A model generated the notes under the pieces. That model ran no database searches. It was not told where the DNA came from and saw nothing but the letters and a program-made list of their open reading frames with translations. Made by a program: the position numbers and the translations under genes. From contig JAURVB010003522.1 of the NCBI GenBank assembly GCA_033002965.1, forward strand, positions 206,569 to 270,568: a stretch of DNA of 64,000 nt, read 5' to 3'. Origin of the DNA: Piper betle. Taxonomy: Eukaryota > Streptophyta > Magnoliopsida > Piperales > Piperaceae. This document shows positions 36,249 to 48,159 of the stretch, piece after piece (within the stretch, counting starts at the first letter, position 1; each line of letters starts with the position of its first letter).

Positions 36249-39002
36249 TATAACAACTTAGCCCAAAGTGTAATATAATGGGGTTAAGTTATTTATTCAA
36301 AAGTAGATAACCAAATTAAATATCTATACGTCATCCTCACTAATAAGCAGGATCTTACCCCACTACGTATTATATGTAAGACTAAATTGAGGGATGTCAC
36401 AATCCACTCACCTTAAAAAATGTTACCCTTGAATACACTTGACCTGTCACTAGCCTCAGCTTACATTCTTCTTTATCTCGTGACCAGTAGTATAGTCAAC
36501 GTCCTTAATTTAGCCTATTATTTAATACGGAATAAGGTTATTCTAATACCATCGATAACAATCCAACTTAAAGTGCAAACTAATAGGCTTAAGTCATATT
36601 TTTAAAAATAGTTAACTATAAAACCCAGGTCTACAATTTTTAATATATATATGTATTATATAAATAAATATATATACTATATAAATATTTGTTAGATATA
36701 GGATGTATGATGATAGTTAGTTGAGATAATCATGCATATATCTTGGACATGGATAGGGGGAGATCTTTTAGGGATTAGATTATTATGTAGATTATGAGAG
36801 ATTTTTTGATTTTGATGGGTATCAGAGATTGCCTTCAATCATTATATAGAGATGATCATAGAAAGGGGTTTAGACGTTAGGTAGGCCATCATCGGGGTCG
36901 TTCCTCTCCCCACCTGCTTCTTTTCCTCCTTATCGGTACTCTCTTCATTTTCTTCTTCTTCCTCCATACTTCTTCATGAATTTTCCTCCTTGTTCATTTC
37001 TTCATCATGTTGTATATCACCTTGTTGGTTGTTTTTGGATTTGTTCTTTTTGAATTTTAATTATTAGTTAGAGATCATTGTTTGTTTTAAGATTTCGTGT
37101 TTTCTTTTAACGGTTCTACAATTCCGAGTATACACTCTTTATCTACATAGTTTTATCAATTATTTTTGTATGGTTTTATCAATTTGGCGTTAATTCATGA
37201 TTCGTGTTGCATCAAAATTAATATTGATACTATATTGAATATTGAGTACAGTAATTCTATTTCATTTATCATATTTATATTTTATAAATTGGTAATATAT
37301 AATTATAATGCAATTAATTATAACTTGCCATTATTTTGGTTTGTTGACCTAATGAATCAACAAACTAATTTATATGTTTAGTTTTGTATTTTTCCATGGG
37401 TCAATAGTACATAAGTTAGGTGCATGCACAATTAACTAAGTTGACAATGACATTGTAGTATTTGTTACATTTTTGGATGTAATTGATCCAAGTTTGGTTA
37501 ATTTAATATTTCTCATATTGATTTTAAGCTATGTTCATTAGTATTAACATTAAAAATTAAGACAAGAGGTTTAATTTGAAAATAATATAATAATTGATTA
37601 AATATAATGTCTCATACAATGTATAGTTTAAATTAATTGTTGGATATTAATTGTTCTATTATAATATATTTATAGTGCAACCATTATATGGGTATAAAAC
37701 TTTTAAAATGTTATTTAATAAAAAAGGTATTAGTTTTGTATCACTATTATATATGATTAATTATTAATTTATGGCTTGATAAATATTGACGTCCTTACAA
37801 GTCTAAGTACTTGTGGCATGTTTTGATTTTTCTTGAAAATGATTAATGATTTGGTGTGACCATATAAATTAGCTTGTGTCAATTAATTAAATATTAAATT
37901 ATCATGATTCACTTATAAAATTAACCAAAAGATTAACTAATTGTTGTGATATATATTTTATTGTTATTTTTTATGTACTGAGTTAAGTGATGCATATTAT
38001 ATCATTTCATGCATTAGACTAAAGAATTATACGTGTTAACATATAAACTATTTGTGACTCCCATATTAGAATTTATCATTGTGATTATGGTACCTTCGTT
38101 TGAATTTTTAGGTTTATATAACTATTTGAAATGTTATATATTTCTTTTGGCAACCCTGGTCACATTGTGCCCAGATTCGACCACAATATGCCAAGTACAA
38201 TCGGAGTCAAAGAATTGACTCGGTCCAACACGAGGCCGCAGCTTTAAAATTTCTTAAAAGATAAAATACATGCCCATATGCTGAAAGGGGTGATACGGTG
38301 CAGTGGTGCAAGACGACTCATTATGCATTTGTGATACTGAGAAGGTGAGTCAATGATAAATATTGGTAACTATAGGTCGTAGACCACGTAGCTTATGTGC
38401 GCATACATAGGATTACAACTAGATGAGGCGGCCACCCCTCTCGCCATAATAAGAGTTCGGCATAGGCTCATAATCACTAAAAGACTCTAATTTAGATGTT
38501 GTGGAATAAATTAACTTGTTTCTTGTAATTATATTACTTAGTATTTTTATTACTAATGCAGAATTGCCTCCGTAGGTGATGGGAAAAGTTGGACAGCTGG
38601 AAGACTCTGTTATTAGACTATTATTTTTTCTTATATATTGTTACACTTTGAGGTTGTTTGCATGACAATGGGATTTTGGTTCGTTTCATGGGTCTTAGAT
38701 TTTTTCAAGCTTATATTATATTTTATTTCATCACACGACTTAGAATTTGAACTTTAGCTAATTCCTTGAGTATGAAATTAATTTGGATGATTTAAAAAGA
38801 ATTTTAAGTCATGAGTTTATTTAAAATGTTAAAAATTAATAAAAAATTAATTTATGAAACACTTAGTTTTTATATAATAACATTTGGTTCGTGGCTCGGA
38901 ACGGGCAGGTTGTTACATTAACTAAGTTAAAAATCAATAGTTCATTCTTAGTTATAAATAGGATTTCCCATTAGATGTGATACTAAGTTGGAAGATCTCA
39001 CA
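36249..39002 (-). mobile_element. TRIM-like element, copy 2, interrupted by a solo LTR
   Basis: The left LTR (36249-36401) is TATAACAACTTAGCCC...GGGATGTCACA. The internal part is 36402-36553 with the primer-site complement CTAATACCA (36543-36551). The right LTR is 36554-36616 plus 38923-39002, ending GATCTCACA. The flanks ATCTT (36244-36248) and ATCTC (39003-39007) fit a mutated target duplication, and Athila gag reads across them. Without the insertion the element is about 450 bp and has no coding capacity. Confidence 0.82.
36617..38917 (+). mobile_element. Solo LTR, family B-like (2.3 kb), inserted in the TRIM
   Basis: Perfect 5-bp duplication TTAAC (36612-36616, 38918-38922). It starts TATAAAACCC and ends GGTTGTTACA. 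From about 38060 it aligns with the solo LTR at 3737-4988 (GAAATGTTATATATTTC, AATTGACTC, GCATAGGCTCATAATCACTAAAAGA, GAATTGCCTCCG). The left 1.4 kb is AT-rich and largely unlike that copy, so it may contain a further unrecognised insertion. Confidence 0.88.
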
Positions 39003-41205
39003 ATCTCTCCCAAATTTTATGTGATTCTCAGATTCTGCTTGGAAGAACAAAGTAATCTCCTCTCTCATTTTTAAAATTTCCCAAGAGAAAAATACTTTGT
39101 CAGAAAATTTTGGACCATTTGATCCCAAGTTGTGAATAATCCATTAGGTAAATAGGTCAACTAACTTTTAGCTTTATCCATCAATGAGAATGGAAAAAGT
39201 CTAAGCCTAATAGCATCTTTTGTCATTCCATTACATTTGAAAGTGTAATATATCTCTAAGAAAGTTGCAAGATGGAATGAAGGATCTTCACGAGCAAGAT
39301 TATGAAATTGTTTCATTTGCTGAATCATAGTGATGATCGCCGGTTTGATTTCAAATTGGGCTACATTAATTGTTGGCCTTCTAATGCTAGAAATTCTTTC
39401 ATTTAATGAAAGAGTTGCATAATCCTTCAATGACTAAGGTGGAACATTCTCTCCTGCTCTTGCATTATCTTTAGTCATGATTAGTTCTTTCAAGTAAGCC
39501 GTTGTTTTCCTCATGTTGCTCAATGTCTATTCTATTTTCAGATATTGTTCTTCAAGTGGTTTGTTAGATGAGCTGGTAATCGACCAAAGTAATTAACCTG
39601 AAAATAAAAAGACAACATGTAGAGAAGAATAAGAAAAAGTCTAGACAACTAGTGTAATTACCTTAACTGAGAAATAAAATTAGTCCCTGACAACGGTGCT
39701 AAAAACTTACTAATTTAATGAATGTGGTAAATGTACTAGTTGTAATCCAATAATAAAGTAGTGAGTAAAATATCGTTCCTACAGAGACTATCTATTTACT
39801 CAAATTAGAAATATTAAACTAAACTATCTAAAACAAGGAAAAATGAGTTTTATAATTTTTTATCTAAACTAAACTTATCATCTTAAATTAAATCTAATTT
39901 AAATCAAAATAGAGTTTATTCTAAAGTCTAAATTTTTCTTAGTATGCAAAAGCCATGCAAGAGAATTGAATCCCCTTAAACCAATCAATCATCAAAATAA
40001 TTATAATCATGAAATTAATTATTACACTTCATGAAAAGTAGAACTCATATTATATAACTACCCCTTTCAGTGCACTAATTAGCTATATTAAATCTTCTTA
40101 ATGTTGGATACCCATTTCAGTACACTACCCTTCATTAATTTAATTTTATTTGCATTAAGCTTTATGAATTCCTTACACTTAAACCCCCCTTTTCGTGCAC
40201 GATTTAAACAAACCCCCGTAAACTTCCTACAACTCCTAACCAAGACACTTGTATTTAATTTATGGATGTATCTTGTAGATTCCCCCCCAAAGAGTAGAAT
40301 TAATTCATCATTCAATTAATTATTTCAAACATAATTTCTCTCTAAGACCTCACTATGATTCAGTAATTAACCAAATAAATGAAAGCATTAAACATAACAA
40401 AATATAACTCTCATGAAGAAAATAATAATTAAAATCAAATTAATATAACTATTAAGTCATTAATTTAAGGTTCATCTCCTCTCTGGCATAATTAAATCGA
40501 TTCCATAAGATAAGGAAATAAAACTATAATTTGAAAATTTTATAACAATATTGCAATAAACCACAAAGAATAAAAAACTCTTATGATCCAATCTTTAAAA
40601 GTAACTCTCTTCTTCTTTTCTTCAATCTTCAATCTATTCCTTAATAATTTGCTTTGAGAAGACCCAAACCCTTGTAAAGAGCCTCCAAAAGTACTAATAT
40701 TACATGTGAAAAACTCTCTTAATTTTGAGCATTAATAACTTTTTTGAAGTTGGAAGTATTATGATTTTCTTTCTTAAGTCGGTTGTTCACTTTTGTAATT
40801 ATCCAAAACTTTTCCGCATGAGTGCCGTAACACTCACTTATTCCCCCCTTCTATCACTTCATTGTAGCAACACTCTATCCTGAGGAATCTAGTGTTGTGA
40901 CACTCAATTATTCATAATTTCTCTATCCATGAATGCTGCGTCACTCACTTACTGAGACTTTCAGTGTCGTAGTACTGGCCTGCTAATTGGCATTTTTCAT
41001 TCCTTTTGCCCGATTAGCCACTATCTTCTCAGTTTATTCGATCATCATTGAATCTCCTTCAAGACAATAAAATAAATTAATAAGCTAATATAATACCAAA
41101 ATTAACTAAATCAAAATATAAATTAAAAATCATCTAAACTACTCAAACCTATCTAGAAAGTCAATAAAAGTATGCAAAATTATATAACACTAAACACAAT
41201 TAAGC

Positions 41206-41208
<3 letters not shown>

Positions 41209-41242
<34 letters not shown>
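41209..41242. repeat. TA microsatellite
   Basis: About 17 AT dinucleotides next to the start of the Athila-type LTR. Confidence 0.95.
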
Positions 41243-41244
<2 letters not shown>

Positions 41245-41249
41245 TAACA

Positions 41250-42089
41250 CATATGAGCATGCTCTTTTATAATTTTTACTAAATTTCTAAACGAAAATTT
41301 AATAATATCTATACAGTTCAAAATTTTATCTTTTAGATAAATGCTTTTGAGTTAATTTTTAACTTTAAGTCTGAGTCGAGTTTCATTTCAAGTTTCAATC
41401 CACTTTAAACAACCTCACCCACATGTTTTTTGAAATCAACTATCTACTCAGTTTGAATTATGATGCCAAAGAATCTCTCAACAAATTATTAAAAAAGAGG
41501 AATTTGTTTTCTTTCGAATTAAAAATGCGGTGTTTTTTTGAAACAAAAGAAACGAGGAATATGCTGATCAGTAGTAAACAGCAGGTTTACTGCCATGTCT
41601 CGTTCCGACTTGTGTAACCGTCTAACAACCCCCACATGCCGGTCGTCTAAATGCTGGGTGATGCGCAACGCGGACCACACTGCGTTCCATATTAGAAGGC
41701 ACACATGGAGTGACCGGCGAAAGTAAGCTGCCAAATAAATGCAAATGTTTGCCTTAGGCACAACATAAAAGCGACCAGATCGAACAACGACAGTGAGACC
41801 AGCACACTGCCTGTGCCATATATGGTGCAACTTTATCATATTTTGTTCATTAATACACTGGTCAATTTAATGAATAGGTTGATGAGGTGTAATAATTGAC
41901 GGTTCCACTCAAAAGGAAATTTTTTAAAGACATAAAAAGTCATTTCACTATACAATACATAGGAACTACTGAGATTTCAATCCAAGCAAAGAATACCTTC
42001 TGACAACATCCATAGTATTTTTATCTTGACACTATCCATCCAAAATGGTATCCAATATAGTACATTGTTTAACATGGATGAACTGTTTG
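41250..42089. other. Intergenic DNA with one unassigned minus ORF
   Basis: A minus ORF of 106 codons (41519-41839) is richer in GC than its surroundings and reads LDDRHVGVVRRLHKSERDM near its end. I do not recognise it. It lies just downstream of the membrane-protein pseudogene and could be an old gene or repeat fragment. No start signal or second exon supports it. Confidence 0.4.
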
Positions 42090-44436
42090 TTATACTTGTC
42101 GTCTCGCTTTGGCATAGATAACCCAAAAGATCAAAGAAAGCATCACCGAAGTTGCGACCATGACCAAGCCGATGTATATTCGTTTGCTGTGCTTCTTGCG
42201 GCCTGGACAGTTGTCATTGGATATTGCGTCAAATGTGTCTCTCACAAATGTGCAATCTGATCGTTCAACCAGAAACGGACTGTATTGGTAGAAACCAGAA
42301 CGGACAGTTGTAGCCGCAGTCATCTGATTGTACAAGTCTGGGGTGAGACGGCGTTGGTTCACACACATTCCTTTGGACGAAACATTGCAACATGGTCTTT
42401 CCATACCTGCATTTAGGGATGTAAAATTATAAATTAAAATGACAGAAAATGATATCAAAATTCTTTACCGAATAAATAAATAGGTTACACAAAGAGTAAA
42501 ATTTATAGAATCAATTTTAAATAATAAAGTAATGGCATAAGGCAATACTGTAATTATTTTATTGATGTACCTAAAAATATTTGATAATTTTACTTAAAAT
42601 ATTAAAATTTTAGTAATAAATCTCAGTTTAATAATCAACTTCATTAATTTAATTATCCTAATCTCATTTAGAATTAAATATTCAATTTTAATTTTTAAAA
42701 TCTATTTATAAAATTAAATTTTAATTTGTGATATTGATTTAAAATATTATACGTGCAAGTGGTGAAAAATTAAGCATATTTTAACCGTTTCACAATTGGT
42801 GAAACGGTAAAATAGGTAGGGGTAGTCTTTGAAAATGGTTAAATATATAGGTTAATAGTCACAAACTCAGTTAACGGTTAAAGTAAAAGCCACTAACCAA
42901 TTGGTAACCTAAATGGTTACAGTCCTACCTGCATTTACATTGTGGTTAGAATTGAGGTTTTGATCTACCTTATAGATGTGATCTCTTAATCAAATATTCA
43001 TTGCATGAAAACAAGAGAAGGCCAACACTGAATAGAACAATGGAGACTTGGAGACTAATGTTTGGTATGTAAAAGTATGCTTACTAACCTTAGATGCATT
43101 ACTGAAATCAACTTCACCGGTCGAGCACGTTCGATCAGTCAAGTCGGCATTGTAAGGATCGCACAGGACGGGTACCAGCGGGCCGGACAGGTTGAAATAG
43201 AGGGGGCGGCAAAGGGGGATAGTTCCCATTTGAGACGTTCGTAATAACCTGGTTAACGACTTTGATAAGAGATGATGCAACTTCCTTGTTCGGGTACAAG
43301 GATGTGTTTGTAGTTTCTGCATCCAGACATGGAAGAATCTCATCTTAAGCAGTATGGGATGAAGTTTTGGGCCCAATCATCCATGGCAACGCATGTGTCT
43401 GCGGATACACTGTCATGTTCAATGAATAGGAAGAGGGTTAGCACATTGGTAATGGTTCAAATTTGCCCAAATTTATTTTTTTTATGAAAGATGCCTATAT
43501 TGTCTAGCTCATTGTACCGACTGAATAATTTCGTTGTTGACGAGGATGGAGAAAAAGACAGCTGAAGAAAAGTTAGATGAGGAAGTTTTTTCTGTAGGAA
43601 TATTTAGTTTTGTGGTGTATATATGTTCAACACCTTTTTTTATATACAAAAAGAGAATTAAAATGTATTTAAAGACCAGTAATGATAACAAGATTTATTT
43701 GTGAAAAAGTAGGAAAACGCCACAGGATAAAAGTACCAGCAACAAGAATCCAACCAACTAGAACGAGCCTGCTCAAATGATCAAATCACAATTGCAAAAT
43801 GTTAAGAATGAAATGATGGAACCTAGCTCGGTATAAGGAGATTCATGAGAAATACAGTGGCTTAGTCATAAACAAAGAATTGCAGACCAAGGACTGATAA
43901 CACTGCAAAACAACCAATGAATAGTTATTGATCATTGTAGAAGCAAGCCAAGCCATCCAAGTTGATATATAATTAGAATTATAATCAATCTACAAACAAT
44001 GAAAGTATGCTCAATCTTAGAGTCCAAGAAAGGCCAAGAGAAGCATTGTGGCAGCAACAACTATTAGAGCAAGTCTCCTGCAAGGACCAGCAAATATCAA
44101 TTGACATAACAAGAATTTAAGGACTAACAAGATATGATCCTACATTGCTCAGTTCAGACAACAATTTTACGCGGACAAAAAAATGCTTGAAGCTTACTCA
44201 TTTTTTATCACATCATTTATTTTATTTGAAGTCTTCTGTTCGATGAGAAAGATCGTCCGCAGAAGCATTGATCTTCGTCTGGGTTTCCTCAACTCTACCT
44301 TGAAAAGCAGTTGGTACAAAAATTGATTTACTTCAATCCTTTTGGCTGCGGATAAAGTAAAGGAGAAATTTCTAAGGTTTTCCACCTTGGGATTTGCTTG
44401 CTTCATCACGTAGTTTAAAGTGCCTTTTGTGCTGTC
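42090..44436 (-). pseudogene. Plant multi-pass transmembrane protein pseudogene (At2g12400/At2g25270-like family)
   Basis: Four exon remnants follow each other on the minus strand. 44436-44198 reads STKGTLNYVMKQANPKVENL, then across two frameshifts VPTAFQGRVEETQTKINASA and SNKINDVIKN. 44077 to about 44020 gives the membrane segment RLALIVVAATMLLL. About 43500-43087 has VSADTCVAMDDWAQ, DEILPCLDAETTNTSLYPNK, VVNQVITNVSN and LSGPLVPVLCDPYNADLTDR. 42406-42090 has RRLTPDLYNQM, SGFYQYSPFLV, DCTFVRDTF and the last membrane segment IYIGLVMVATSVMLSLIFWV. Splice sites are intact at 44436, 44077, 43087 and 42406. At least four frameshifts and one in-frame stop (TAA within HTALDEIL) break it. The 5' exons are missing; gypsy debris starts at 44690. 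The family is of unknown function and predicted to be at the plasma membrane. Confidence 0.87.
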
Positions 44437-44689
44437 CTAGGCTTTTGCTTGAGCATGGTACAAAACTACACAACCAATGTTGGACCCTTTAGGCCGCTAA
44501 AAAGGGACATGAAAGAGGCTTCACGAGCACGTGTTAATCTAAAAATTAGCTTAAAGAATAAAATTTTCTAATTAACGTATATACAACTCACTAGTCACCC
44601 GCAGAATTGATGTGACAATAATTCAACAATTCTCCCTTCCTGAAATCATACGGAACATACTTGAGTTGGTTTTAGCATCCATCACATGG
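44437..44689. other. Boundary DNA between pseudogene and gypsy remnant
   Basis: No exon or repeat recognised. It probably contains intron sequence of the disrupted gene. Confidence 0.4.
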
Positions 44690-46470
44690 GGAAGGAGATA
44701 TAAGGTCTAGGTTGTGCTTTGATGTAGAAAGATAAGGTTATAGCCTATGCATGTCTTCAACTAAGGGTGCATGAGCGTAACTATCCTACACAACACCTAG
44801 AGCTCACAACAGTCATATTTGTTCTTAGAATATGGAGGCCCTACTTGTATGGAATATCTTTCAGACTCTTGACTAATCACCAGAGTTTGAAATATATCTT
44901 CACGCAGAAGGATTTGAATAGAAAACAAAGAATATGGTTGGGGATGTTATCAGATTACAAAATCAACATAGTGTATCACAAGGGAAAAGCAAATGTGGTA
45001 GAAGATATTTTGAGCAGGAAGCCAGTACGAGGCTCCATAGGATTGGCACCAGTGTCAGTGACTTAGTTTGCTATAGGCCATAGACAGTTGGTTGGAATGA
45101 TGGCACAATTGGCTATTTAGCTAATTGTGCTTATACAAATCAGGGTTGCAGAGGAGGCATACAAATAGTTGAGACAATGGTTGGAAAAGGGAATACATCA
45201 GAAATTGGCTAGAGATGCAAGTGTGTTAGTTAGACTGAGAGGTCAACTATTTGTGCCAAATGTTCCAAAGTATCCTGAACTTCGAAGTATGATTATTCAC
45301 TAAGTTCAAGATGCTCTGTGCATCCAGGTGGAGTGAAAATATACCATGATGTCCAATGAGCATATTGGTGGCTAGGAATGTAGAGAGAGGTATACGACAT
45401 AGTCGCTAGATGTTTGGTGTGCCAACAAGTGAAAGCTAAGCAGTACTCCCAAGTAGAACACTACAGCCATTGGAAACCCATAGTGGAAGTGAGAGGGTAT
45501 AGTGTATGATATTGTAATTGGTTTGCATAGGACCCGCCAACATAAGGATTTAAATCAACTCACAAAGAGCGCACATTTCATACCAATCAGAATGGGTTAC
45601 CCAATGACCACTTTGGCCACATTATATAAAGACTAGATAGTCAGACTACATGGAGTGCCATAGGAAATCACATCAGACAAGGATCCAAGGTTCACATCTT
45701 GATTTTGGAAAGCTTTCCAGGCAACTATGGGCACCGAGTCAAGATTCAGCATAGCCTTTCACCATTCGAGGCACTATATGATAGACCATGTTGATCACCT
45801 GTGTGTTGGGTGCGGGTGCAAGGCAGCGAGCTAGTAGTAGTTGGACCAAAAATGATCCAGCGGAAGTGGTAATGTGGATTAGGAAGAGAATGAAGTCAGC
45901 TCGTGATAGACAAAATAGTTAGCCGATCAGTGTAAAAGTGAGGTTCATTTCGCGTTAGGAGATCACGTTCACCTAAAGATCTCTCTAACTAAGGGAAAAT
46001 GAGATTTAGGAGGCGAGGGAAACTTAGTTCGTAGTATATCAGACCATTTGATGTGATCGAGTGTGGCTTATAGGCTAGCATTGCCACCTCATCTATCAGC
46101 TGTGCACGATGTCTTCCTTGTGTCATTGCTAAAGGCATACCATCCGGGCAACTCTCATGTTGTCAGTTTCATAGAGATGCAAGTAGAGACTTGATATATC
46201 TACAAGATATAGTTCAGATTGTGGATCGACAAGTAAAGATTCTCTAAAGAAAAAACTTCCCCTACTACGAGTGCAATGTACACAACGTGGAATTGAAGAA
46301 TATACAAGGGAACGTGAAGATGAGATGAGGAAGTGATACCAAAAGATATTTGAGCAACCAGCTTCACAACCAGGTGCTCTAGCTGAGACTTGCCTCTTTC
46401 AGATTATGGATGAGTTTGAAACTTCCTTGGGTAATATTTTGAGGACGAAATTTTTCTAAGGAGGGAAGGT
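44690..46470 (+). pseudogene. Ty3/gypsy RNase H-integrase remnant
   Basis: 44767-45066 is an open stretch of RNase [38 protein letters not shown], and the family end ANVVEDILSRKPVRGS. Integrase follows with stops (45240-45900): the LFVPNVPKYPELR block, STKSAHFIPIRM-like, SDKDPRFTS. About 250 bp around the catalytic Glu region is deleted between 45755 and 45765. The C-terminal part (46050-46330) reads LALPPHLSAVHDVF and VSFIEMQVET. A purine tract AAGGAGGGAAGGT (46458-46470) precedes the LTR. It is closely related to the copy at 1101-6155 and starts abruptly, the 5' part being lost. Confidence 0.88.
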
Positions 46471-47371
46471 TGTAAAACCCATGACTCAAGTCAGAGTTTT
46501 ACATTCGCGAACCACTAGATTCAACCGTCAGGTCGAGTCAAATCGGTCACATGCCTTGTGTGCTAAGCTAAGGCTAGCCGTGCATTATGAGTAGTGAGGG
46601 TGAAGTGTACTTGAGTATATAATGATAACATCAGAAAAATGATGAGAATGAGTTATTAGAGCATATGACTGTTTGCAGGTTTTTTAAGTACTTGATCGTA
46701 GAAATATTTTTAAGTTGAATAATACATTAAGACACATTATATAACAGTTTGGATGGGTTATTAGTTATAGAATATGTCATTTTAATTTTACGGAGTGTAT
46801 TATATTTTTTGGGATTTTTCTATATTTTTTGGATTTGTTTTCGAATTTATTAGGAGTTAGTTATTATTTTTGACTCAAGTCAGACTTGAGTAACTTTTAT
46901 TTACAAGATGGCCCTCGAGACCTTCACCCCGACCTTTCTCGCCTCCTCCGCCGCACTGCCGCCGACCACCTCTGAGTTGTCGCCGTGCCATCCCCAACGT
47001 TTCCAATCGCCACTCGACCTCCATGACGCCTCGATGCCGCACCTAGCGTGGAACGTCCCGTCTCCAATTCACCATTGTCTGCACCGCTCCATCACCCCCA
47101 TGATGCTGATACCGACGCCAATGCCCTCCCCTAAACCTAGCTAAGGTTTCCCCCTTGACCTGGAATTATGACCTTTGTAGCGTCGCTGCCAAAGCTAGCG
47201 AAGGGCCGATCAGACAAGCTGACTAACCCCAGCCAACTGATATTAGTTTATTTTATGTTATTGTTGCATGTTATATTTAATATAGCATGATTTATTTAAT
47301 GATTAATCATTTTCGTTACATTATCCTTCGTATTTTGGGGTAACCCCGACCAGTTAAGGCAGGTCATTATA
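46471..47371 (+). mobile_element. Short family A LTR shared by pol (left) and gag (right)
   Basis: It starts TGTAAAACCC right after the polypurine tract and keeps the family head and GC-rich section to about 47230. It then changes to an unrelated 130-bp tail ending CATTATA. TGGTATCATATC (47374-47385), a mutated initiator-Met primer site, follows at once. So it serves as 3' LTR of the pol remnant and 5' LTR of the gag remnant. At 0.9 kb it lacks two thirds of a normal family A LTR. Confidence 0.78.
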
Positions 47372-48159
47372 AGTGGTATCATATCTTGGTTTAGCACTAG
47401 CTCACAATTTATGACTCAAGTACCTTGTTGAAAAGTCCTGTATTTATCTTTTTCTCAATATTTTGTGTTAATCAACGGATTTTTTGTTAATAAACACAAG
47501 TCATAACCAAAAAACATATTAATGAACCATAACAAAAAATTTTTTGGATGTTTCAAATGGCAGGCATGCGTAGACAGTCAAGCCGATCTACTCAGTCAAG
47601 TTCGAACACGGAAAATGTATTGGCATAGATCTTAGCGGCCATAGAAGGACCGGTGTAGGCTTCAGCAAATACTAACTCTGTTATTCAGAATATTGTCGGG
47701 TGGTTATCAGCAGTGGTAGTTGGGAATGGAGGCTCAAACTCAGCAGCGGTCCCAACATAACCCTAGACGGTGGTCAAGGGAGTGCCTAAGGGCAGGTTGG
47801 TTTAGTCGACTCAGACAAGCTGAGGGGAGCTTCTGAACCTTGTGCCACCTATAGTCCGACAAGAGGTGTCGCTAATTGTTGATGATAGTGATCGCTATAC
47901 TATGGAAAGGTTTAGGAAGAATGGAGCTAAAGTGTTTGTTGGAGCGATTGATCTGATGAAGGCTGAGAGCTGGATAGACATCACAGAAAAATCTTTTAGG
48001 ACTTTGTTCGTGCCCCAACGTCATCAAGTGAGATTGGCAACATGTATGCCTCAGGAGGAAGCATCTTAATGGTGGAAGTCTATAGAGAAACCACATTTCA
48101 TCGATGTGAGATCTCTTCTATCACGTGTGTGGAATTTGTGGTAGCCTTTAATGGACAGT
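47372..48159 (+). pseudogene. Ty3/gypsy gag N-terminal remnant
   Basis: From ATG at about 47562 it reads MAGMRRQSSRSTQSSSNTEN, then across stops to the open stretch 47842-48069 with RFRKNGAKVFVGAIDLMKAE and ITEKSFRTLFVP, and on to a FVVAFNGQ block at 48140-48159. This is the N-terminal half of plant gypsy Gag. It is cut at FNGQ by the minus-strand element at 48160. Confidence 0.85.

Larger units (their letters stand above)
36041..41249 (-). mobile_element. Athila-type Ty3/gypsy 5' fragment: LTR, primer site, gag
   Basis: On the minus strand a putative 5' LTR (41249 down to about 39710, starting TGTTAGAA) leads into TAGCACCGTTGTCAGGGA (complement about 39685-39702). This is a mutated form of the TGGCGCCGTTGCCGGGGA primer site of Athila elements. 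Gag follows with two breaks: 39430-39161 has FEIKP, DAIRLRLFPFSLMDKAKS; 39140-39003 continues with WDQMVQNFLTKYFSLGK. After the inserted TRIM, the reading resumes from 36248 with VCPYHGVPNWLQI. Order and motifs are characteristic of Athila gag. The rest of the element is missing. Confidence 0.8.
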
